Positions 6,462-12,870 of a stretch of DNA of 21,566 nt are shown here, piece after piece. Each line of letters begins with the position of its first letter. Position 1 is the first letter of the stretch. Location of the stretch: NCBI GenBank assembly GCA_934636905.1, contig CAKUBJ010000028.1, positions 1 to 21,566 of the forward strand, read 5' to 3'. The translations under genes and the position numbers were made by a program. The notes under the pieces were generated by a model. The model ran no database searches. It had not been told where the DNA came from and was given only the letters and a program-made list of their open reading frames with translations. Origin of the DNA: an uncultured Dysosmobacter sp. (GTDB lineage Bacteria; Bacillota; Clostridia; Oscillospirales; Oscillospiraceae).

Positions 6462-7704
6462 ATGTTTCCTCCGGCGGCAGGGCGTACCGCCGCCCCACCG
6501 GCACCAGACGCCCCTCCTCCGCCAGACGGCGGAGCATCCGCCCGGCCTGCTGGGGCGTGACCCCCAGCAGCTCCGCAGCGCCCCGGCGGCTCACCAGCCC
6601 CCGCGCCCGCAGGTACGATGTCAACGCCTGCTCCCGGGCTTCCGGGGGCACCACCGCCCCCGCCGGGTAGAAGCGCACCCCCACCCGGGTCAGCCGGCCG
6701 TCGTCCGTCAGGCGCTTCAGCCGCGCCGTGGCCGTGTTTTCCGAAATGCCCAGCAGCGCCATGGCGTCCTCCCGGGTCAGGGAGCCCCGCGCTTCCGCCG
6801 CCGCCGTCAGCCGCGCCTCCGCCTGCTGCGCCGCCGTCCGCTCATACAGCCGCCGGAGGGTCATCTGCCCCAGCCCGCCCCGGCGCAGAGCCTCCCCCGC
6901 TGCGGCGGAAACCCGGGGCAGACCCATGGGGGCGCCGGTTTCCGGCTGGGCGAACACCGCCTGCCCCCTGCCCTGCCGTGGTTTCGCTTCCCCCAGCAGT
7001 CGGCTGAGCCGGGCGCCCATGGGCAGCGTCCTGTCCGGCAGGCAAATCCTGTCCCCGGCGAAGTCCACCTGCGCCCACGTCAGGGAGGCCGCCTCCCCCG
7101 GCCGCAGACCCAGCCGCCAGCACATCCAGATAGCCAGTCCCGCCGGGGAGCTGCCCTCCCGCTGCACGATGCGCCAGAGGGCGTACTCCGTGTCCGCCTC
7201 CCCGGCGGGGGACACCTCCCGGGGCGCCGCCCCGGCGCCGAAGCGATCCCGGAGGGAGCGGACGCTGAGGCCGCTGACTTCCGCCGCGTAGACCCAGCCC
7301 CCCTCCGCAATCCGGCGGCGCAGCCAGTCGTGGCGCAGATCCATGAGGCTCACCGCCTGCCCGCCGGCGTCCAGCGCCGCCCGGGCCAGCCGGGAGACAG
7401 TTTCCGCCGTCAGGGGGGTGCCGCTGCGGTCTGAGACAATCACCCGGCCGGCGGGAGTGTGATGCATCGCCCGGCGGCGCCGGAGGCATTCCGCCGTGGA
7501 GGGTTCCATGGGGACGCTGCGATCCGGCAGCAGCAGGAGGTTTTCCCCGAAGTCCACCTGATCCCAGGTCAGGGCGTTGATTTCCCGCCGGCTCAGCCCC
7601 TGCAGCCACGCCAGCCGGAGGATGGTGCCCTCCGTGTCGCAGGGGTGCTGCTCCAGAATCCCCGCCATGGCCGTCTCGTCCGGCCGCTTGCAGTCCGCCG
7701 CCAT
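6460..7704 (-). CDS. Tandem tyrosine-recombinase-like protein with two C-terminal winged helices
   Basis: A 414-residue protein, function not recognised. Residues 25-155 resemble the catalytic domain of phage-type integrases: GLSRREINALTWDQVDF at 36-52 and DLRH at 122-125. The first catalytic Arg position is Ser, the His of HxLRH is Met, and the expected nucleophilic Tyr is Phe155. Residues 175-295 repeat the fold (GLRPGEAASLTWAQVDF at 199-215, then TLRRLYERT) and also lack the Tyr box. Two helix-turn-helix units follow, about 300-345 (LLGISENTATARLKRL) and 355-410 (LLGVTPQQAGRMLRRL), each with a wing. I infer a catalytically dead DNA-binding protein. The start at 7704 has GGGAGG upstream; an extension to 7734 has no ribosome site. 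Monocistronic and divergent from feoA. Confidence 0.75.
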   Translation of the reverse strand: MAADCKRPDETAMAGILEQHPCDTEGTILRLAWLQGLSRREINALTWDQVDFGENLLLLPDRSVPMEPSTAECLRRRRAMHHTPAGRVIVSDRSGTPLTAETVSRLARAALDAGGQAVSLMDLRHDWLRRRIAEGGWVYAAEVSGLSVRSLRDRFGAGAAPREVSPAGEADTEYALWRIVQREGSSPAGLAIWMCWRLGLRPGEAASLTWAQVDFAGDRICLPDRTLPMGARLSRLLGEAKPRQGRGQAVFAQPETGAPMGLPRVSAAAGEALRRGGLGQMTLRRLYERTAAQQAEARLTAAAEARGSLTREDAMALLGISENTATARLKRLTDDGRLTRVGVRFYPAGAVVPPEAREQALTSYLRARGLVSRRGAAELLGVTPQQAGRMLRRLAEEGRLVPVGRRYALPPEET

Positions 7705-7749
7705 AAGAACCTCCCTCCGCGCCCCGGGCGCCATAATGTTGACACTCCT

Positions 7750-7778
7750 ATTTTAATCAATGCGGCTGCAAAATGCAA
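7750..7778 (-). promoter_or_regulatory. Promoter for the recombinase-like gene
   Basis: On the minus strand TTGCAT and TAAAAT are separated by 17 bp, 46 bp before the chosen start codon. It is divergent from the feo promoter, and the two -35 boxes are 24 bp apart. Confidence 0.7.
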
Positions 7779-7802
7779 GGCGGCGGAAACGGGACTTCCG
7801 CA

Positions 7803-7831
7803 TTGACAGCCTGCGGCGGAAATGGTACCAT
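7803..7831 (+). promoter_or_regulatory. Promoter for feoAB with a palindrome over the -10
   Basis: A consensus TTGACA is followed after 17 bp by TACCAT. The -10 lies inside the perfect 10-bp palindrome ATGGTACCAT (7822-7831), a possible repressor site. No clear Fur or DtxR consensus box is seen. Confidence 0.6.
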
Positions 7832-7866
7832 ATCCGACAGAGAATGAGAAAGGCGAGGAAACGGAC

Positions 7867-8094
7867 ATGACGCTTGACAAACTGAAGGTGGGTGCCTCCG
7901 GCACCATCACCGCCGTAGGCGGCGACGGCGCCCTGCGCTGCCGGCTGCTGGATATGGGGCTGATTCCCCGTACCCGGGTAACATTGCAGAAAATTGCCCC
8001 CATGGGCGATCCCATCGAGATCCGGGTGCGGGGCTATGAGCTGACCCTCCGGGTGGAGGAGGCTCAGAAAATCGAAGTGGAGGAGGACGCCTGA
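7867..8094 (+). CDS. feoA: Ferrous iron transport protein FeoA
   Basis: A 75-residue cytoplasmic SH3-like protein that assists FeoB in Fe2+ uptake. The sequence shows the family pattern: an N-terminal L-x-x-L-x-x-G stretch (MTLDKLKVGASGTI), then RCRLLDMGLIPRTRVTL, then a strand pair ending GYELTLRVEEAQKIEV. The ATG at 7867 is preferred because FeoA proteins begin this way and GAGG lies nine bases upstream; the longer frame from 7822 would start inside the promoter. The stop TGA overlaps the feoB start by one base (TGATG), so the two are translationally coupled. Confidence 0.93.
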   Translation: MTLDKLKVGASGTITAVGGDGALRCRLLDMGLIPRTRVTLQKIAPMGDPIEIRVRGYELTLRVEEAQKIEVEEDA

Positions 8095-10082
8095 TGATTT
8101 TTGCGCTTGTAGGCAATCAGAACTGCGGAAAAACCACCCTCTTCAACGCCCTCACCGGCTCCAACCAGCACGTGGGCAACTTCCCCGGCGTCACCGTGGA
8201 TCAGAAGATGGGGGACATCCGGGGGGAGAAGGACTGCTCCGTGGTGGATCTGCCGGGCATCTACTCCCTGCGGCCCTACACCCAGGAAGAAATCGTCTCC
8301 CGGGATTTCATCATCAACCAGAAGCCCGACGGCATCATCAACATCGTGGATGCCACCAACATTGAGCGGAACCTGTACCTGACCCTCCAGCTGCTGGAAC
8401 TGCGGGTGCCCATGGTGCTGGCGCTGAACATGATGGACGAAGTGCGGGCCAACGGCGGCTCCATCGATGTGCAGAAAATGAGCGCCGCTCTGGGGATTCC
8501 CGTGATTCCCATTGTGGCAGCCAAGAGCGAGGGCGTCAGCGAACTGGTGGATCAGGCGCTGGCCGCAGCCCGGAGCAGAACTCTGCCGGCAGTCACGGAC
8601 TTCTGCTCCGACGATTCCGCCGTCCACCGCTGCATCCACGCCGTGGTGCACCTGATTGCGGATCACGCCGACCGCATCGGTGTTCCGGCACGGTTCTGCG
8701 CTGCCAAGCTCATTGAGGGCGGCGACAATCTGGCGGAGCAGCTGGGGCTGGACGAAAATGAGAAGGAACTGCTGGAGCACTGCATTGTCCAGATGGAGGC
8801 GGAAACGGGGCTTGACCGCAACGCCGCTCTGGCGGATATGCGCTACAGCTTCATTGAAAATGTGGTGCAGAACTCCGTGGTGAAGTGCCATGAGAGCCGG
8901 GAGCACGCCCGCTCCATGCGGATTGACCGGATTCTCACCGGCCGCCATACCGCCATCCCCACCTTTCTGGTCATTATGCTCCTCACCTTCTATCTTACCT
9001 TCAATGTCATCGGCCAGCGGCTGTCCGACTGGATGCAGGTGGGAATCGACGCCCTGACCGCCATGGCGGACGGCGCGCTGACGGCCTACGGCATCAACCC
9101 GGTGGTGCACAGCCTCATCATCGACGGTATCTTTGCCGGCGTAGGCAGTGTGCTGGTGTTCCTGCCCATCATTGTCACGCTGTTTTTCTTCCTGTCCATT
9201 CTGGAGGACACGGGCTACATGGCGCGGGTGGCCTTCGTAATGGACAAGCCCCTGCGGAAAATCGGCCTGTCCGGCCGCAGCATCGTGCCCATGCTCATCG
9301 GCTTCGGCTGCTCGGTGCCCGCCATTATGGCCACCCGCACCGTGTCCTCGGATCGGGACCGGAAGATGACCATCCTGCTGACGCCGTACATGAGCTGCTC
9401 CGCCAAGATTTCCATTTACGCCTTTTTCACCGCCGCCTTCTTCCCCAGATACCAGGCGCTGGTGATGATTGCTCTGTACATTCTGGGGATTCTCATCGGC
9501 ATCGCGGCGGCGCTCATTATGAATCAGACGGTTTTCCGGGGGAAGCCGGTGCCCTTTGTCATGGAACTGCCCAACTACCGGCTCCCCAGCCTCAAGAGCG
9601 TGGCGCTGCTGCTGTGGGAAAAGGCCCGGGACTTCCTGCAGCGGGCCTTCTCCGTGATTTTTCTGGCCACCATCATCATCTGGTTCCTCCAGAGTTTTGA
9701 CACCCGGCTGAACGTGGTTTCCAACAGTGTCGACAGCCTTCTGGCGCTGGTGGGGCAATGGCTGGCGCCCCTCTTTGCGCCTCTGGGTTTTGCAGACTGG
9801 CGCTGCGCCACTTCCCTCATCTCCGGCCTCATTGCCAAGGAGTCCGTGGTCAGCACGCTGGAAATCCTGCTGGGGGGCGGCGCCGTGTCCGGGCTGTTTA
9901 CCACCCGCTCCGCCATCAGCTTTCTGGTGTTTACGCTGCTGTATACGCCCTGCGTTGCGGCCATCGCCACCATCCGCCGGGAACTTGGTTCCGCCGTGAA
10001 AACCGCAGGCGTGGTTCTGATGCAGTGCGGCGTCGCCTGGGTTGCCGCGCTGGCGGTCTACACCCTGCTTGGAGCGCTGTGA
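8094..10082 (+). CDS. feoB: Ferrous iron transporter FeoB
   Basis: A 662-residue inner-membrane Fe2+ transporter with an N-terminal G domain. G motifs are visible: G1 GNQNCGKT (7-14; Cys replaces the more usual Ser), G3 DLPG (52-55), G4 NMMD (112-115) and G5 around AAKSEG. A helical GDI-like spacer follows, then the membrane part from about residue 285 with two Gate regions, GFGCSVPA and YMSCSAKI, whose cysteines lie on the transport path. Length and motif order are normal. It overlaps feoA by one base upstream and the small Cys-rich gene by one base downstream (TGATGG), so the three form one coupled operon. Confidence 0.97.
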   Translation: MIFALVGNQNCGKTTLFNALTGSNQHVGNFPGVTVDQKMGDIRGEKDCSVVDLPGIYSLRPYTQEEIVSRDFIINQKPDGIINIVDATNIERNLYLTLQLLELRVPMVLALNMMDEVRANGGSIDVQKMSAALGIPVIPIVAAKSEGVSELVDQALAAARSRTLPAVTDFCSDDSAVHRCIHAVVHLIADHADRIGVPARFCAAKLIEGGDNLAEQLGLDENEKELLEHCIVQMEAETGLDRNAALADMRYSFIENVVQNSVVKCHESREHARSMRIDRILTGRHTAIPTFLVIMLLTFYLTFNVIGQRLSDWMQVGIDALTAMADGALTAYGINPVVHSLIIDGIFAGVGSVLVFLPIIVTLFFFLSILEDTGYMARVAFVMDKPLRKIGLSGRSIVPMLIGFGCSVPAIMATRTVSSDRDRKMTILLTPYMSCSAKISIYAFFTAAFFPRYQALVMIALYILGILIGIAAALIMNQTVFRGKPVPFVMELPNYRLPSLKSVALLLWEKARDFLQRAFSVIFLATIIIWFLQSFDTRLNVVSNSVDSLLALVGQWLAPLFAPLGFADWRCATSLISGLIAKESVVSTLEILLGGGAVSGLFTTRSAISFLVFTLLYTPCVAAIATIRRELGSAVKTAGVVLMQCGVAWVAALAVYTLLGAL

Positions 10083-10246
10083 TGGGTGTGCTTGATTGGC
10101 TGCTGCTGGCGCTGATTGCCGGAGCCGCGGTCTGCGCCGTGCGCCGTCTGCGGCATCATGGCAGCGGTGGCTGCTGCGGAGACTGTACCCGCTGCGGCGA
10201 ACACCGGCAGGACAGCACCTGCCGCCGGAGCCGTAAGGAACGCTGA
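10082..10246 (+). CDS. FeoB-associated Cys-rich membrane peptide
   Basis: A 54-residue protein starting at the ATG that shares its A with the feoB stop codon. Residues 5-20 form one transmembrane helix (LDWLLLALIAGAAVCAV), followed by basic residues and a Cys cluster CCGDCTRC at 31-38, with a further Cys at 47. This matches the FeoB-associated Cys-rich membrane protein family (Pfam PF12669), found at the end of feo operons in Firmicutes. Its function is not settled; a role in handling Fe2+ at the FeoB exit is plausible, and position makes it an analogue of FeoC. Confidence 0.9.
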   Translation: MGVLDWLLLALIAGAAVCAVRRLRHHGSGGCCGDCTRCGEHRQDSTCRRSRKER

Positions 10247-10375
10247 CAGGCCGGTGTCCCCGGCTCCGTCGGTGAAAGGCGCCGGTTTTCGTACCTGTTG
10301 CAGGAAAAGACAGCTTCCGCAGACGCTGATGATTTTCCGCCTTTCCGCTGCAACAATTGGCTCCTGATTGACACA

Positions 10376-10414
10376 AACAGGCGCCGGGTTTATCACCCGG
10401 CGCCTGTTGTTTTT
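10376..10414 (+). terminator. Terminator shared by feo operon and EF-G-like gene
   Basis: A perfect 14-bp stem, AACAGGCGCCGGGT with its complement around the loop TTATC, is followed on the plus strand by G and five T. On the minus strand the same hairpin is followed by TTTGTGT, so it may also end the convergent EF-G-like transcript, whose stop codon is about 80 bp away. No second good terminator lies between them. Confidence 0.88.
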
Positions 10415-10490
10415 CTGATTCCGTTTTCTTCCGCTTCTCCGGGACAGATGTCCTTCCCGGTATGCGGCTGCCGCGGGGCTTCCGGCGGAG

Positions 10491-12563
10491 TTATTCCTCG
10501 TTCCGGGCCTTGGCCTCGGCAATGGCCTTCTCCTGCGCCGCAGGGGGGCAGTCCTCATAGCGGACAAAGTGCAGGGTGAAGGTTCCCCGGGACTGGGTCA
10601 TGGAGCGGAGGTCGATGGCATAGGTGCTCATCTCACCCATGGGAACCTCGGCGGTGATGACCTGCTCGCCGTGTCCGGCGGGATCCATGCCCATCACGCG
10701 GCCCCGGCGCTTGTTGAGATCGCCCATAACGTCGCCCATGTAGCTGTCGGGCACCGTGACCTTCAGTTCGCCCACAGGCTCCATCAGGCAGGGGTTGGCC
10801 TCCGGCAGAGCCGCCTTGAAGGCCAGCTGTGCCGCGGTCTTGAAGGCGATTTCGGAGGAGTCCACGGGGTGATAGGAGCCGTCATACAGAACGGCCTTCA
10901 GGTTCACCACAGGGTAGCCTGCCAGCGGGCCGTGGACGCAGGCCTCACGCAGGCCCTTTTCCACGGCGGGGAAGTAGTTCTTGGGTACGGAGCCGCCGAA
11001 GACTTCCTCGGCAAAGATCATATCGTCCTGCTCGGTCTGGGGCTCGAAGCGAATCCACACGTCACCGAACTGGCCGCTGCCGCCGGTCTGCTTCTTGTGG
11101 CGTCCCTGCTTCTGGACGGTCTTGCGGATCTTCTCCCGGTAAGCCACCCGGACAGGGCTCAGTTCCACTTCCACGTTGAAGCGGGTCTTCAGCTTGCTGA
11201 CCAGCACATCCACCTGCATATCGCCGGCGCAGGAGAGCACCATCTGGTGGGTTTCCGCGTTATTGACGACGCTGAAGGAGGGATCCTCCTCATTGAGGCG
11301 GTTGAGTCCCTGCGCCACCTTGTCGTCCTGACCCCGGGTCTTGGGGGCGATGGCCACGGAATAGCAGGGCTCGGCGAAGGGGATGCCCTTCAGAGCCACC
11401 ACCTTGCGGCTGTCGCACAGGGTATCGCCGGTCTTGACCTTGTCCATCTTGCCGATGGCGCCGATGTCGCCGCAGACCAGTTCCTTGACCTCCACGGCCT
11501 TCTTGCCCCGCATAGTGTACAGGCGGCCCAGCTTCTCGCTGTCGCCGGTGCGGGCGTTGACCATGGTCATATCCGGCGTCAGGGCGCCGGAGAGCACCTT
11601 CACGAAGGAGTACTTGCCGTACTGGTCGGAGATGGTCTTGAATACGAAGGCTGCGGGGACGCCGCCGGAGGAAACCACGAACTCCTCGGTGGAGCCGTCT
11701 GCCAGCGTGGCCTTATGATAGTTGCCCTGCTCGGGGGAGGGCAGCAGTTCCACAATGTTGTCCAGCAGCATCAGGGAACCCATGCCCGCCACGGCGCTGC
11801 CGCAGAGAACGGGGAAGATGCCCAGATCCCGGACGCCCTGACGCAGTCCCTGGGCCATTTCGGCATAGGTGAAGTCCTCGCCGTTGAAGAAGCGCTCCAT
11901 GAATTCCTCGCTGGTTTCCGCCACGGACTCCTTCAGGGCATCGTTGAATTCCTCAACCACGCCGGCCTTGTCATCGGGAATCTCAATTTCCACCCGCTTG
12001 CCGTTCTTCATCTCATAGGCGCGCTTGTTCAGCACGTCGATGATGCCGGTGACCTTCTTGTTCTCGTCCCAGATGGGCACCACAACCGGCGCCACGTTCT
12101 TGCCGAAGCGCTCCCGGAGGGCCTCAAAGGTGGCGTTGTAATCGCTGTTGTCCTCATCGGTTTTGGAGATATAGATGAAGCGGGGCATATTCCGCTCCTC
12201 GCAGTATTTCCACGCCTTCTCCATGCCTACGGACACGCCGTCCTTGGCGGAGCATACGATAACGGCGGCGTCGGCGGCACGGAGGGCCTCCATCACCTCG
12301 CCGGCAAAGTCGAAAGCACCCGGCGTATCCAGTACGTTGATGCGGCAGCCCTTGTAGTCAATGGGCGCCACAGCCGTGGACAGGGAAATCTGGCGCTTGA
12401 CCTCTTCGGGATCATAGTCGCACACGGTATTACCGTCAACCACCCGGCCCTGGCGCTCAATGGCGCCGGTCAGGAACAGCAGATTCTCTGCCAGAGAGGT
12501 CTTGCCGCTGCCGCTGTGACCCAGCAGGCAGATGTTGCGGATGTTCTGTACTGAATAGCTCAT
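10491..12563 (-). CDS. EF-G-like translational GTPase (EF-G2 type)
   Basis: A 690-residue protein collinear with elongation factor G. The G domain has P-loop GHSGSGKTS (15-23), DTPG (79-82) and SKTD (133-136). Canonical EF-G has AHxDAGKTT and NKMD, so this is the paralogous EF-G-like branch (as in mycobacterial FusA2), not the main translocase. Domain IV and V motifs are present: QTGGSGQFGDVWIRFEP near 490-505, and LNKRRGRVMGM in domain V. The family's role is uncertain; some members bind ribosomes without translocation activity. The start has AAGGAG upstream. A promoter and an 85-nt leader precede it, and it appears monocistronic. Annotating it simply as fusA would be misleading. Confidence 0.9.
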   Translation of the reverse strand: MSYSVQNIRNICLLGHSGSGKTSLAENLLFLTGAIERQGRVVDGNTVCDYDPEEVKRQISLSTAVAPIDYKGCRINVLDTPGAFDFAGEVMEALRAADAAVIVCSAKDGVSVGMEKAWKYCEERNMPRFIYISKTDEDNSDYNATFEALRERFGKNVAPVVVPIWDENKKVTGIIDVLNKRAYEMKNGKRVEIEIPDDKAGVVEEFNDALKESVAETSEEFMERFFNGEDFTYAEMAQGLRQGVRDLGIFPVLCGSAVAGMGSLMLLDNIVELLPSPEQGNYHKATLADGSTEEFVVSSGGVPAAFVFKTISDQYGKYSFVKVLSGALTPDMTMVNARTGDSEKLGRLYTMRGKKAVEVKELVCGDIGAIGKMDKVKTGDTLCDSRKVVALKGIPFAEPCYSVAIAPKTRGQDDKVAQGLNRLNEEDPSFSVVNNAETHQMVLSCAGDMQVDVLVSKLKTRFNVEVELSPVRVAYREKIRKTVQKQGRHKKQTGGSGQFGDVWIRFEPQTEQDDMIFAEEVFGGSVPKNYFPAVEKGLREACVHGPLAGYPVVNLKAVLYDGSYHPVDSSEIAFKTAAQLAFKAALPEANPCLMEPVGELKVTVPDSYMGDVMGDLNKRRGRVMGMDPAGHGEQVITAEVPMGEMSTYAIDLRSMTQSRGTFTLHFVRYEDCPPAAQEKAIAEAKARNEE

Positions 12564-12590
12564 GTTCGTTCCACTCCTTATGTTGATGCT

Positions 12591-12626
12591 GTTGACACGG
12601 CGGAAGGCCGCCGGAAAATCGTCAAC
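12591..12626 (-). promoter_or_regulatory. Stem-loop in the EF-G-like gene leader
   Basis: In the 5' leader, GTTGAC/GTCAAC forms an outer helix and CGGCGG/CCGCCG an inner one with a 4-nt CCTT loop and a 7-nt bulge on one side. It ends about 28 bases before the start codon and leaves the AAGGAG site free. It could stabilise the mRNA or serve as a regulatory element. Confidence 0.45.
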
Positions 12627-12655
12627 TCATAGAGTTTGCTTGCTCTAATGTGTAA

Positions 12656-12684
12656 ATTATAGCGCTTTTCAGCAGGCAATACAA
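12656..12684 (-). promoter_or_regulatory. Promoter for the EF-G-like gene
   Basis: On the minus strand TTGTAT and a perfect TATAAT are 17 bp apart in a locally AT-rich stretch. The start of transcription is expected near 12649. Confidence 0.8.
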
Positions 12685-12803
12685 CAAAAATTTTGTGGGA
12701 TTTTACATTTTGGAGGGGTAGGCAAAAAGGCCGCCCTATTTTTGTGAGGTCACGCAAAACCGCTGCCGCCCCGGGCTTCCGGGAAATTGGGGGAATTTCC
12801 TCC
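12685..12803. other. Intergenic stretch with nothing recognised
   Basis: Between the EF-G-like promoter and the terminator of the pseudo-ATPase gene I see only AT-rich sequence and short imperfect repeats. No reading frame has a ribosome site or recognisable product. Confidence 0.6.
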
Positions 12804-12839
12804 GGAAATAAGCGGAGGCGCGGCATTGCCGCGCCTCCG
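12804..12839 (-). terminator. Probable terminator of the rlmB-pseudo-ATPase operon
   Basis: A perfect 12-bp stem CGGAGGCGCGGC with a 3-nt AAT loop stands about 32 bp after the stop codon. The following tract CTTATTTCC is only partly T-rich, so it may be a weak terminator or a 3'-protecting hairpin. Confidence 0.65.
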
Positions 12840-12870
12840 TGTCCGATTTTCTTCACTTTTCCGCAGGTTT

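Noticed and set aside
6460..7704. An active integrase with an attachment site
   Set aside because: The nucleophilic Tyr and other catalytic residues are missing, and no flanking direct repeats, tRNA or other mobile genes are seen.
8064..10376. A 770-codon minus-strand frame antisense to feoB
   Set aside because: FeoB is certain from its motifs, and the antisense product is low-complexity with no start signal.
10569..12554. A 661-codon plus-strand frame antisense to the EF-G-like gene
   Set aside because: It is a shadow of biased codon use in the real gene; its His/Gly/Leu-rich translation matches nothing.
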